Positions 1-7,509 are shown, numbered from the stretch's first letter. The stretch is 8,233 nucleotides of DNA from Candidatus Pollutiaquabacter sp. (GCA_903854075.1 CAINVI010000352.1:1-8233); one strand, 5' to 3'. Numbers and translations are program-made. Notes: a model not told the origin generated them from the sequence alone.

Positions 1-510
1 CATCAAGGCCAATTTATTCGCACTGTATTCCTTCTTGCCACTTCCCCAGATTCCGATTAATAAATACTTCGGTATAACCGCTAATTCGAGGAAGAAGAAC
101 TGAAGGAACAGATCGAGCGAAATAAAGAATCCATAGGCACCTGCACTGAGCAAGAGGAGTAAAAAGAAAAACTCCGTGGACAGTTTTTTTACTTGCCAAG
201 AGACTAGCACGCCGGCAAAAACCACGAGTGCAGTCAAACCAATCATGGCTACTGCAATGCCGTCGACACCAACAAAATAATCAATATGTAATGCCGGAAA
301 CCAGGAAATACGTTGTTGAAATAAAAATTCGCCTGTGGCAAGTACCTGACCTGATGAAGCTGAAAAATATTCAGCCATCAACAATCCGACAAGTCCTAAC
401 TGAGCCGTTGCGCCAAGCAACGCGACGAGGCGTGATTGCGCTATCGAACGCGTGAGAAGGATTGCTATGGCGGTCAGCGCAGGAAGCAGGAATAATAACG
501 AGAGATTCAT
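1..510 (-). CDS. nuoM: NADH-quinone oxidoreductase subunit M, 5' part (cut by window edge)
   Basis: This is one of the three antiporter-like, proton-pumping membrane subunits of complex I. Exactly 170 codons are visible, against about 500 in the family, and the rest lies beyond the left edge. I chose the ATG at 510 because it gives the typical hydrophobic N-terminus (MNLSLLFLLPALTAIAILL) and sits 10 nt after the nuoL stop; there is no Shine-Dalgarno in front of it. Hydrophobic segments lie around residues 2-19, 29-46, 83-102 and 111-146. The motif D-G-I-A around residues 79-82 and the segment LELAVIPKYLLIGIWG (141-156) are characteristic of NuoM. Glu142 corresponds to the essential TM5 glutamate (E144 in E. 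coli). Lys148 sits six residues later, where E. coli has Met. The TM7 lysine would lie outside the window. Identification as NuoM rather than NuoN rests on this segment and on its place after nuoL. Confidence 0.96.
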   Translation of the reverse strand, partial: MNLSLLFLLPALTAIAILLTRSIAQSRLVALLGATAQLGLVGLLMAEYFSASSGQVLATGEFLFQQRISWFPALHIDYFVGVDGIAVAMIGLTALVVFAGVLVSWQVKKLSTEFFFLLLLLSAGAYGFFISLDLFLQFFFLELAVIPKYLLIGIWGSGKKEYSANKLALM

Positions 511-520
511 GCGTTCAGGA

Positions 521-2482
521 TCAATGAATGAAGTAGATAAAGAGAGCAATAAGCACAAGCGTGCCGGCTACAAACCAACCGGCATAAGATTGTATTTTTC
601 CGGACTGAAGTTCACTGATGGACTCAGCGCCCACTTCAGCGGAAACGCCAAGTGTATTAACGGCACCGTCAACGATAGAGCGATCTACCCAGGCGGCAGG
701 AGCTCCTATCAGCCGAAACAGGATTTTCCTGGTGATAAAGAGGTAAACTTCATCGATATAAAACTTAGACTTCGCAGCAAGGAAGAAGCTCCCAAAAAAT
801 CCAGCCATTCGCTCTGGCAAATCACTAGGAGTTCTGTACATACGTGCTGCCAGTAGAATACCAATGACCGAAAGTGACACTGGCAAGATAGAGAACATCA
901 CATCCGTGTGCATTTCCAACGAAGAGCCATCCGATGTAACGAAATGGCCGAACGGAATAAAGCCGGCTGCGATGGATGCCATAGCAAGCACTACCAACGG
1001 GGTTTTCTGGAAAACATCTCCTTCATGACCGGAATGATCGTGATGATTATGCTGGTCATGATGGAGCTTAGCCTTTCCGTTCCAAAAAATGCCAAAATAA
1101 AGTCGGAACATATAAAATGCTGTAAGCGCCGCTGTCACAATACCCATCCAATAGATAGCAGGATGCGTTTCACTCGCAGCATGAAGAATCGCTTCCTTCG
1201 AGAAAAAGCCAGCAAATGGCGGAATGCCGGCAATTGCCAGACACGCGATTAAAAAGGTGATATGTGTAAGTGGTAATTTCTTTCGCAAGCCGCCCATAGC
1301 TGACAATTCATTACTATGAACAGCATGAATGACCATACCAGCGCCTAGGAACAACAGCGCTTTAAACATAGCATGCGTAAACAAGTGGAAGTTCGCCGCC
1401 GTGAAACCATGTGTTGGCTGATCCGATCCCGCTGAAACTCCCAGAGCAAACATCATATAGCCGATTTGCGACATAGTTGAATAGGCCAACACACGTTTGA
1501 TATCGGTTTGTGTACACGCGATTACCGCAGCAAACAAGGAAGAGATTGCACCGGTCCATGCCACAACTTCCAACGCAGCGGGTGCCGACATAACGAAGAT
1601 TCCGAAGAGTCGAGCTACCAAATAAACGCCGGCGACAACCATTGTTGCAGCGTGGATCAAGGCAGAAACCGGAGTCGGACCTTCCATAGCATCCGGCAAC
1701 CAAATGTGTAGCGGAAACATGGCAGATTTTCCAGCGCCGCCCATGAAAACCAATAACAAGCCCCAGGTCAACGCCGAAATACCAAGAAAAGATCCGGCCG
1801 CAGCATTCCGAAGTCCTTCAGACGTTGGATCGGACAAGGTCGAAATCATAGTCTTAAAATCGAGCGTGCCGGACGTATTGGAGAGCACAAGTATACCAAT
1901 TAGAAAACCGAGGTCAGCGAAACGGGTAACAATAAAAGCCTTTTTAGCAGCAGCAATGGCTGAAGCCCGATCATAATAATAACCGATTAAGAGAAAGGAA
2001 GAGACCCCTACTAACTCCCAGAAAATATAAATCTGGAAAAGATTCACGGACAATACCAAACCGAGCATAGAGAAGGTAAACAAACCGAGGTATGCATAAT
2101 ACGTACTGAATCGCTCCTCCCCTTTCATATAACCCAAACTATACAGATGTACCATCAGGGAAATGAAGGTGACTACCACCAACATCATTACGGAAATCGG
2201 ATCCAGTAACACACCCATATCAATACTCAAACCATTGGCAAACTCCAGCCAAGAGAATTTAGAGTCCACGTAGCGTTTATCAGTGGTAAAGAAATCCAAC
2301 GCCACCGTACAAGCCAGGAATGCAGCGGTGGCTAGCGAAACCGTACCCAACCATCCACTACTACTGCCGGGCATTTTTTTGCCGAAAAAACCGAGCACTA
2401 AAAATGAAAACAGCGGAAGCAATACAATGAAGTATGCATTCACGAGCAGTGTGTCACCGGGAGTTATGTTGATAGAATCCAT
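521..2482 (-). CDS. nuoL: NADH-quinone oxidoreductase subunit L
   Basis: This is the distal proton-pumping antiporter-like subunit of complex I, an integral membrane protein with many transmembrane helices and a long C-terminal lateral helix. It has 653 aa from the ATG at 2482, somewhat longer than the E. coli protein (613). In that numbering the expected channel residues are present: Glu156 in FWELVGVSSFLLIG (TM5), Lys252 in GGAGKSAMFPLHIWLPDAM (TM7), His277 in SALIHAATMV, Lys329 in DIKRVLAYSTMSQIGYM (TM8), His366 and His370 with Lys374 (TM11 region), and Lys429 in GFFSKEAIL (TM12). A His-rich loop lies at residues 474-486. The start is uncertain: TTG codons in frame at 2494 and 2491 would add three or four residues, and none of the options has a clear Shine-Dalgarno. 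I prefer the ATG, 17 nt after the nuoK stop. It is followed by nuoM after 10 nt. Confidence 0.97.
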   Translation of the reverse strand: MDSINITPGDTLLVNAYFIVLLPLFSFLVLGFFGKKMPGSSSGWLGTVSLATAAFLACTVALDFFTTDKRYVDSKFSWLEFANGLSIDMGVLLDPISVMMLVVVTFISLMVHLYSLGYMKGEERFSTYYAYLGLFTFSMLGLVLSVNLFQIYIFWELVGVSSFLLIGYYYDRASAIAAAKKAFIVTRFADLGFLIGILVLSNTSGTLDFKTMISTLSDPTSEGLRNAAAGSFLGISALTWGLLLVFMGGAGKSAMFPLHIWLPDAMEGPTPVSALIHAATMVVAGVYLVARLFGIFVMSAPAALEVVAWTGAISSLFAAVIACTQTDIKRVLAYSTMSQIGYMMFALGVSAGSDQPTHGFTAANFHLFTHAMFKALLFLGAGMVIHAVHSNELSAMGGLRKKLPLTHITFLIACLAIAGIPPFAGFFSKEAILHAASETHPAIYWMGIVTAALTAFYMFRLYFGIFWNGKAKLHHDQHNHHDHSGHEGDVFQKTPLVVLAMASIAAGFIPFGHFVTSDGSSLEMHTDVMFSILPVSLSVIGILLAARMYRTPSDLPERMAGFFGSFFLAAKSKFYIDEVYLFITRKILFRLIGAPAAWVDRSIVDGAVNTLGVSAEVGAESISELQSGKIQSYAGWFVAGTLVLIALFIYFIH

Positions 2483-2499
2483 GCAGTCCAACAAGGAGA

Positions 2500-2814
2500 T
2501 TAGAAGCGTAAAGTATCCGTATCCTCCGCATCAATGGAGCGGTAATGACGGTAAAGATGAATGATAATAGCGATGGCTACGGCAGCTTCTGCTGCTGCAA
2601 TAGCAATAATGAACAAGGTGAAATACAATCCGTCCATCTTACCCGGCCAGAGGTATTCGTTGAACGCAATGAAATTGATGTTAACACTGTTTAATATAAG
2701 CTCCACTGACATGAGTATTGTCACCAGATTTCTGCGCGAAAGAAATCCAAACACACCGATAAAAAACAACGCCGTGCTTACGATTAAAAAATGATTCAGA
2801 GGAACTTCGTTCAT
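2500..2814 (-). CDS. nuoK: NADH-quinone oxidoreductase subunit K
   Basis: This small membrane subunit of complex I is homologous to MrpC and part of the E-channel linking the quinone site to the pumps. It has 104 aa, close to the usual length of about 100, with three hydrophobic helices near residues 8-24, 30-50 and 62-86. The two conserved membrane glutamates are visible: Glu38 in MSVELILNSVN and Glu76 in AIAAAEAAVAIAI, equivalent to E36 and E72 of E. coli. Its ATG overlaps the nuoJ stop as ATGA, which suggests translational coupling; no Shine-Dalgarno is seen upstream. The charged tail (residues 88-104) is a little unusual but unremarkable. Confidence 0.97.
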   Translation of the reverse strand: MNEVPLNHFLIVSTALFFIGVFGFLSRRNLVTILMSVELILNSVNINFIAFNEYLWPGKMDGLYFTLFIIAIAAAEAAVAIAIIIHLYRHYRSIDAEDTDTLRF

Positions 2815-3329
2815 TCGGTTACGGTATTAGGTTTTAGAGCGATAACGATACAACCCACCATGGCGGCCAACAACAATATACTCATGAGCTCAAACGGAAG
2901 CGCATAGCCATTCTCTACAGTGGATAAAAGCCCGCTACCGATGGCCTTCATGTCCTTCGACATTGCCGGCTCTGCACCTTTTCTAAATGGATGTGCAAGC
3001 AACTGAAGTGTCACCAACAGAAAACCACACAGCGAAGCCAATGCAGCAAAGAACAATCGACCGCGTAACGGCGTCGGCAAATCGACGCCCGCTTGTTGGG
3101 TTAAAAAAATCGAGAAAATGATCAACACCACGATTCCACCTACATACACGATGGTCTGCACCGCAGCGATGAATTGATAATCCATCCAGAAATAAATACC
3201 GGCAATGCTGACCAGCGAAAAGAGCAGGAAAATTGCGGAACGGAAAATATTGCGGGAGGTGACCGCCAATAAAGCCGAGATCAATACCGCAGCAGAAAGT
3301 CCGTAAAAAAACATGGCAGAAACACTCAT
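2811..3329 (-). CDS. nuoJ: NADH-quinone oxidoreductase subunit J
   Basis: This membrane subunit of complex I lies between NuoA/NuoH and NuoK and forms part of the proton path. It has 172 aa with about five hydrophobic segments (roughly 5-23, 31-48, 55-76, 92-112 and 143-165). The TM3 segment YVGGIVVLIIFSIFL (62-76) corresponds to the conserved helix carrying the pi-bulge in complex I structures. The C-terminal helix LPFELMSILLLAAMVGCIVI (144-163) is typical of the family. The start at 3329 overlaps the nuoI stop as ATGA and has a strong Shine-Dalgarno, GGAGG, seven bases upstream inside the end of nuoI. The stop overlaps the nuoK start in the same way, so I, J and K are probably translationally linked. 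Confidence 0.96.
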   Translation of the reverse strand: MSVSAMFFYGLSAAVLISALLAVTSRNIFRSAIFLLFSLVSIAGIYFWMDYQFIAAVQTIVYVGGIVVLIIFSIFLTQQAGVDLPTPLRGRLFFAALASLCGFLLVTLQLLAHPFRKGAEPAMSKDMKAIGSGLLSTVENGYALPFELMSILLLAAMVGCIVIALKPNTVTE

Positions 3330-3805
3330 TCTACTCCCTCCATCAGTTTAGAATCAGGACGATTCAGTTTTTTAGTCAAAAGACGGCGATCGTACACACT
3401 GTGCTCGAAGGCCTGATCCATTTTAATGGCGCCGGTAGGACAAGCCTCCACACATAAATTGCACATCGTACACAGCTCAAGGTGATAGACGAACGTATCC
3501 AACGCCTTCTTCTTTTTACCTTCCGGAGTAATGTCGAACTTCGTCACAATTTTAATGGTACCGTTAGGACACGCCAGTTCGCAAGCAGTACAACCGGTAC
3601 AACGGTGCTCGTTCTCTTCATTATGCGTCATCACTACCTCGCCGCGGAATCGTTCCGGCAAATTAAGCGAGTCCCTGTTCTCCGGATAATTCTGCGTGAT
3701 GATTTCTTTATGGTGCGTAAAATAATAGCCCGTCTTCCACATCCCTTTTAGCAAGGAGCGAACCGACGTGTATATCGTACTGAAATAATTAGTGAGAAAA
3801 GACAT
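3326..3805 (-). CDS. nuoI: NADH-quinone oxidoreductase subunit I, 2x[4Fe-4S] ferredoxin type
   Basis: This connecting-module subunit holds the two tetranuclear clusters N6a and N6b that pass electrons to NuoB. It has 159 aa. Two complete CxxCxxCxxxC motifs are visible: Cys69, 72, 75, 79 (CTGCTACELAC, followed by P) and Cys112, 115, 118, 122 (CTMCNLCVEAC, followed by P). An amphipathic N-terminal stretch (residues 1-30) fits the membrane-associated helix of the family. The gene lies 24 nt after nuoH and overlaps nuoJ by 4 nt. In a complex without NuoEFG this subunit and NuoB are the only Fe-S carriers, so NuoI is the likely entry point for electrons; that is inference from cyanobacterial and archaeal analogues. 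No Shine-Dalgarno is seen for the ATG at 3805. Confidence 0.97.
   Translation of the reverse strand: MSFLTNYFSTIYTSVRSLLKGMWKTGYYFTHHKEIITQNYPENRDSLNLPERFRGEVVMTHNEENEHRCTGCTACELACPNGTIKIVTKFDITPEGKKKKALDTFVYHLELCTMCNLCVEACPTGAIKMDQAFEHSVYDRRLLTKKLNRPDSKLMEGVE
3337..3341 (-). promoter_or_regulatory. Ribosome binding site of nuoJ
   Basis: Read on the minus strand this is GGAGG, 7 nt before the nuoJ ATG at 3329. It is encoded by the last codons of nuoI (Met-Glu-Gly-Val-Glu-stop). It supports the overlapping ATGA start. Confidence 0.75.
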
Positions 3806-3829
3806 TTGTCCGAGCGATGTGATTTAGAA

Positions 3830-4906
3830 TTAGAAGTGCCAACCCATCAGGGCAATAAAAGTCACGAGCAATAAATTAAACAGACTAATAGGTAACAAGT
3901 ATTTCCATTCCAGATTCAAGAGTTGATCAATTCGCAGACGAGGAAACGTCCAGCGAAACCACATGATGACAAATATGAGGAAGAACGTTTTACCCATGAA
4001 CCATACCGAAGAAGGAATAAAATCCATGATGTGATTAAACCCTTCCCAACTACCAATGTGCAGCGGCATCCAACCACCAAGGAACAAGGTGGCACCAATA
4101 GCGCAAACAATAAATATATTGACATACTCAGCGAGGAAAAAGAGTGCGAATTTCATGCCGGAGTATTCCGTATGAAAACCGGCAGTCAATTCCGATTCAG
4201 CTTCTGCAAGATCGAACGGCGCTCGGTTGGTTTCGGCAGTGACCGCAATAATATAAATGACAAAGGAGATAATAACGGGAATATGACCCTTGAAGATCCA
4301 CCAGCCGTTTTGTTGAGATGCTATAATATCATTAAGACTCAGGCTTCCAACCAGAATCACCACAGACATAATTGCCAGTCCTGCGGAGAGCTCGTAGCTG
4401 ACAATCTGAGCACCACTTCGCATGGCACCCAACAGCGAATACTTGTTATTGCTGGACCAGCCCGCCATCAATACGCCGATGACACTGATAGAAGAAACGG
4501 CTGAAATATAAAGTACGCCGATATTGATGTCCCAGATTTGAAAGTCTTTTGCAAAAGCAATTGGCGCCATCAACAGCATGGAAGTAATTAACACCAAAAA
4601 CGGAGCGAAGTTGAACAGGAATTTGTCGGCACCATCCGGTGTTAATCCTTCCTTTACAACCAGCTTGATGGTATCGGCAAGCGTCTGGGCTGTACCACGA
4701 AAGCCAACGCGGTTAGGCCCTACGCGCAACTGCATATAGGCTGAGACCTTACGCTCCATGAAAACCAGCACCAATCCCAGAAAGGCAAAGAAACTGAGCA
4801 CGAGTGTGCCTACCAGCACAAACTCAATCAGCGTCGCCCATCCGGGAGAAAAAGTGGCCATCAGCCACTGCTGAAGACTATTCGCTATTTCCGCTATACT
4901 TAGCAT
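3830..4906 (-). CDS. nuoH: NADH-quinone oxidoreductase subunit H
   Basis: This membrane subunit joins the peripheral arm to the membrane arm and forms the entrance of the quinone chamber. It has 358 aa, within the usual range (about 325-430), with about eight hydrophobic helices. Conserved signatures are ERKVSAYMQLRVGPNRVG (51-68), KEGLTPDGADKFLFNFAP (85-102), AETNRAPFDLAEAESEL (224-240) followed by HTEYSGMKFALFFLAEY (245-261), and RWTFPRLRIDQL (318-329). The loop at 224-250 is the acidic quinone-site loop. The gene starts 29 nt after the nuoD stop, exactly where nuoE, nuoF and nuoG stand in 14-gene operons; they are absent here. The start ATG at 4906 has no Shine-Dalgarno. Confidence 0.97.
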   Translation of the reverse strand: MLSIAEIANSLQQWLMATFSPGWATLIEFVLVGTLVLSFFAFLGLVLVFMERKVSAYMQLRVGPNRVGFRGTAQTLADTIKLVVKEGLTPDGADKFLFNFAPFLVLITSMLLMAPIAFAKDFQIWDINIGVLYISAVSSISVIGVLMAGWSSNNKYSLLGAMRSGAQIVSYELSAGLAIMSVVILVGSLSLNDIIASQQNGWWIFKGHIPVIISFVIYIIAVTAETNRAPFDLAEAESELTAGFHTEYSGMKFALFFLAEYVNIFIVCAIGATLFLGGWMPLHIGSWEGFNHIMDFIPSSVWFMGKTFFLIFVIMWFRWTFPRLRIDQLLNLEWKYLLPISLFNLLLVTFIALMGWHF

Positions 4907-4935
4907 ATCAATTGTTACAGTTCGTTTACTACAGT

Positions 4936-6051
4936 TTAACGGTCAATGTCAGGTATCACCAGATCCAGGGAACCCATGATTGCCACCAGATCTCCTATTT
5001 TACATCCACGGGCGATATGATCCAGGGCAGAAAGATTGGAAAATCCGGGAGATCGGAATTTAATACGATAGGGCGTTGTTCCACCTTCGCTGACGATATA
5101 AACTCCGAAATCGCCACGAGCCGTTTCCACGCGAGAGTAATATTCGCCTTTCGGCAATTTCAACACCGCTTTTGTTTTGGCCTGGAAATCACCTTCGGGA
5201 ATATTATCAATCAGCTGATCGATGATGGATAAGGAGGTTCGCATCTCCTGCATACGCACAAGATAACGCGCATAATTATCACCAGCAGTTTCCAATGCTT
5301 CCGTGAAATTCAACTGATCGTATCCTTCGTAGGGCGCGAGCTTGCGGATATCACTGGAAACACCGCTGGCGCGTGCGACAGGTCCGGAACAACCGAAGGA
5401 TACTGCATCCTCGGCTGAAATCCTACCGACATTTTTCATACGTTCCTGGAAGATGATATTGTTGGTTACCAGTTCATCGTACTCATCAAACTTAGAACGG
5501 AAAAACCGAACAAAGTCTTTGGTCTTTACTTGAAAATTGGGATGAAGGTCAAACATTACGCCGCCGGGCACCATGTAATTCATAGTAAGTCGGGCACCGC
5601 ACGTTTCCTCCATAATATCATTAATCATTTCACGCTCACGGAACGCGTGGAAAAACGGCGTAATGGCACCGACATCCATCGCCATAGCTCCCCACCAAAG
5701 CTGATGAGAAGCCAAGCGTGTCAATTCCGACATCAAAATACGGATGACGCGCGCGCGTGCCGGAATTTCAAGCCCAAGCCCCTGCTCTACGGCCATTGCG
5801 CAGGCATGATTATTCATGTGCGCAGAAAGATAATCCATCCGACTGGTACTGTAGATGAACTGACGATAGGTCAGACTCTCGCACATCTTCTCGATGGAGC
5901 GGTGGATATAGCCGAGATGCGGTTCAACCTTCTTGATGGTTTCCCCGTTCAACGTAATGACCAGGTGCAACACGCCGTGTGTTGACGGATGTTGTGGTCC
6001 TACGTTGATGACCAGGTCGCCCTGTTCAGTGGTTCCGATTTCCTCGAGCAT
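4936..6051 (-). CDS. nuoD: NADH-quinone oxidoreductase subunit D (49-kDa type)
   Basis: This peripheral-arm subunit is related to the large subunit of [NiFe] hydrogenases and forms most of the quinone-binding pocket with NuoB. It has 371 aa, slightly short for the family (about 370-420), with a brief N-terminus before the conserved GPQHPSTHGVLHL (18-30). Quinone-site residues are in place: His25 in STHG, Tyr74 in RMDYL, and Asp126 in AMDVGAITPF, equivalent to His38, Tyr87 and Asp139 of Thermus Nqo4, a constant offset of 13. The hydrogenase metal cysteines are absent, as expected. It ends in a D-I-D-R tail, matching the family's x-DR end. It is a separate gene from nuoC with a 49-nt gap; in many bacteria, including E. 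coli, the two are fused. Confidence 0.97.
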   Translation of the reverse strand: MLEEIGTTEQGDLVINVGPQHPSTHGVLHLVITLNGETIKKVEPHLGYIHRSIEKMCESLTYRQFIYSTSRMDYLSAHMNNHACAMAVEQGLGLEIPARARVIRILMSELTRLASHQLWWGAMAMDVGAITPFFHAFREREMINDIMEETCGARLTMNYMVPGGVMFDLHPNFQVKTKDFVRFFRSKFDEYDELVTNNIIFQERMKNVGRISAEDAVSFGCSGPVARASGVSSDIRKLAPYEGYDQLNFTEALETAGDNYARYLVRMQEMRTSLSIIDQLIDNIPEGDFQAKTKAVLKLPKGEYYSRVETARGDFGVYIVSEGGTTPYRIKFRSPGFSNLSALDHIARGCKIGDLVAIMGSLDLVIPDIDR

Positions 6052-6100
6052 TGTATTCAGCAGCTATTTGATAGAGTGGAAAATAGGGAGGATGTAAAAA

Positions 6101-6559
6101 TCAAAGTTTGATCATATTGATAGGATCTTCGTAGTCCTTACGCAATGGAAACCCTTTCCAATCGTCTGTAAGAAAAAGCCGGCGTAGATCAGGATGATTA
6201 CGGAAACGAACTCCCAGCAAATCATATACTTCACGTTCATGAAATTCGGCCGTACGCCAGATGCCACAAACTGTTTCAATAACCGGATCATTACGATCGT
6301 CTAATTTGGCTTTAACCACCAAGGAATGACCGTACTTTTTAGAGGTTAAATGATATACCACCGACAAATGCGTCTTCCAGTCAACGCCAGTAAGACAAAA
6401 CAGATAGTCAAAATCAAGTGCCGAATGATTGCGCAATGCTTCCGCCAGCGGCAACCAGTCAGTGGCCTGAATCATCACATTCAACCATGTACCGGTTTCA
6501 TCGAATGTAGCTTCCGGACTGTATTCGGAAATAACGGCTTTTATCTCTTCGTTAGTCAT
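6101..6559 (-). CDS. nuoC: NADH-quinone oxidoreductase subunit C (30-kDa type)
   Basis: This structural peripheral-arm subunit packs against NuoD and NuoI and has no cofactor. It has 152 aa, a normal length for the stand-alone form. The family signature is complete: HEREVYDLLGVRF (107-119) followed by HPDLRRLFLTDDWKGFPLRK (122-141) and DY. The ATG at 6559 follows the nuoB stop by 14 nt; no Shine-Dalgarno is visible. The TGA stop at 6101 is followed by the longest gap in the operon, 49 nt before nuoD. I see no promoter or hairpin in that gap. Confidence 0.96.
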   Translation of the reverse strand: MTNEEIKAVISEYSPEATFDETGTWLNVMIQATDWLPLAEALRNHSALDFDYLFCLTGVDWKTHLSVVYHLTSKKYGHSLVVKAKLDDRNDPVIETVCGIWRTAEFHEREVYDLLGVRFRNHPDLRRLFLTDDWKGFPLRKDYEDPINMIKL

Positions 6560-6573
6560 TACTCAAGTTATAA

Positions 6574-7113
6574 TTACTTGGAAATCTCTCCGATGGTTAT
6601 CTTCTCACGCGGAGCACCGGACTTCACTTTCACCTGCAAGGTCAACAACGCGTGCAACAAGGCTTCAGGACGCGGCGGACAACCTGCAATGTAGACATCA
6701 ACCGGAATGACGTGATCCGCTCCTTTTACTACGCTGTAGGTATTATAGAAGAACGGCCCTCCGGAAGTAGCGCAAGCTCCCATCGCAATGACATATCGTG
6801 GCTCCGGCATCTGATCGTATAAGCGCTTGAGAACAGGAGCCATTTTATTGACAATCGTGCCTGCAATGATAATGACATCCGCTTGACGAGGAGTTGCGCG
6901 GGCAACTTCAAAACCGAAACGCGACCAATCGTATTTAGCAGAAGCTGTGGACATCATTTCAATGGCGCAGCAGCTCGTGCCAAATACCAATGGCCACAAT
7001 GAATTGGAGCGTGCCCAGTTAATAACATCATCCAGCGTACCGGTAAGAATTCCACCGCCGGGCGTCTCGTGCACCTGACCGGGAAACGGATCCATAGGTT
7101 TCTTCACATCCAT
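6574..7113 (-). CDS. nuoB: NADH-quinone oxidoreductase subunit B (N2 cluster)
   Basis: This peripheral-arm subunit (PSST type) carries the terminal [4Fe-4S] cluster N2, which reduces quinone. It has 179 aa. The unusual ligand set is complete: the adjacent pair Cys48-Cys49 in FGTSCCAIEMM, Cys114 in MGACATSGGPF and Cys145 in IAGCPPRPEALL. The conserved RATPRQADVIIIAGT segment is at 72-86. The start at 7113 is supported by a good Shine-Dalgarno (AAGGAG, 7 nt upstream) lying inside nuoA, and the gene overlaps the end of nuoA by 10 nt. Confidence 0.98.
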   Translation of the reverse strand: MDVKKPMDPFPGQVHETPGGGILTGTLDDVINWARSNSLWPLVFGTSCCAIEMMSTASAKYDWSRFGFEVARATPRQADVIIIAGTIVNKMAPVLKRLYDQMPEPRYVIAMGACATSGGPFFYNTYSVVKGADHVIPVDVYIAGCPPRPEALLHALLTLQVKVKSGAPREKITIGEISK

Positions 7114-7454
7114 TTCAATGCTCCTTTCTTATGTGCATAGAGAAATCCAAGGAATAAAATGAAAAGGAAAACAACGATTTCGGCGAAAGCCATCCAACCG
7201 GCATCCTTAACCACCACTGCCCACGGATATAAGAAAACGAGTTCCACATCGAAGATTAAAAACAGGATGGCAAACAAATAATATCCGACGTTAAATTGTA
7301 TCCAGGAGCGGCCCCTTGTCGGCACTCCACACTCGTAAGCTTCACCTTTCTGGGGATTGGTACTGGTCTTGGCTAAAACCTGCGACAAAAAAATACCACC
7401 GCCGGCGAATGCAATGCCGCAGATGATCAATACTATGAGGGAACCTGCACCCAT
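7104..7454 (-). CDS. nuoA: NADH-quinone oxidoreductase subunit A
   Basis: This small membrane subunit of complex I sits next to NuoH and NuoJ. It has 116 aa with three hydrophobic helices near residues 5-27, 58-80 and 86-106. Family markers are YECGVP (40-45) in the cytoplasmic loop and FAILFLIFDVELVFLYPWA (61-79) with the conserved Asp69 and Glu71. It is the first gene of the operon, with a Bacteroidota-type promoter about 25 nt upstream. Its leader would be short and A/T-rich with no Shine-Dalgarno, which is common in Bacteroidota. Its 3' end encodes the ribosome binding site of nuoB. Confidence 0.97.
   Translation of the reverse strand: MGAGSLIVLIICGIAFAGGGIFLSQVLAKTSTNPQKGEAYECGVPTRGRSWIQFNVGYYLFAILFLIFDVELVFLYPWAVVVKDAGWMAFAEIVVFLFILFLGFLYAHKKGALKWM
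7121..7126 (-). promoter_or_regulatory. Ribosome binding site of nuoB
   Basis: Read on the minus strand this is AAGGAG (within AGAAAGGAG), 7 nt before the nuoB ATG at 7113 and inside the nuoA coding sequence. It is one of only three clear Shine-Dalgarno sites in the window and supports the chosen start. Confidence 0.75.
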
Positions 7455-7478
7455 TTAAAAATGATTTTTCAATGTCTT

Positions 7479-7509
7479 CAAACCTACAATGATTATCCAA
7501 AAAAATCAA
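7479..7509 (-). promoter_or_regulatory. Predicted Bacteroidota-type promoter of the nuo operon
   Basis: On the minus strand a TTG (7509-7507) is followed after 20 nt by TAGGTTTG (7486-7479). This fits the Bacteroidota housekeeping consensus TTG-N17-23-TAnnTTTG, with all fixed positions of the -7 box matched. Transcription would begin near 7472, giving a leader of about 18 nt before nuoA. The match is seen in the sequence; its activity is inferred. Confidence 0.6.

Noticed and set aside
14..199. Minus-strand 61-codon open frame near the left edge
   Set aside because: It overlaps nuoM in another frame. The nuoM frame is open from 510 to 1 and carries the conserved LELAVIPKYLLIGIWG segment.
1362..1703. 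Minus-strand open frame of 113 codons inside nuoL
   Set aside because: It is an alternate frame of nuoL; its Cys/Gly/Arg-rich product is an artefact, and the nuoL frame covers it with conserved residues.
3923..4504. Plus-strand open frame of 193 codons antisense to nuoH
   Set aside because: It lies wholly inside nuoH, whose family motifs are unambiguous. The translated product is polar, low in recognisable motifs and typical of an antisense shadow.
5530..5985. Plus-strand 151-codon open frame antisense to nuoD
   Set aside because: It is a shadow of nuoD, which carries all the expected quinone-site residues in the minus frame.
6052..6100. Possible internal promoter or hairpin in the nuoC-nuoD gap
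   Set aside because: No TAnnTTTG box, paired arms or U-tract was found in the 49 nt; it looks like a plain spacer.
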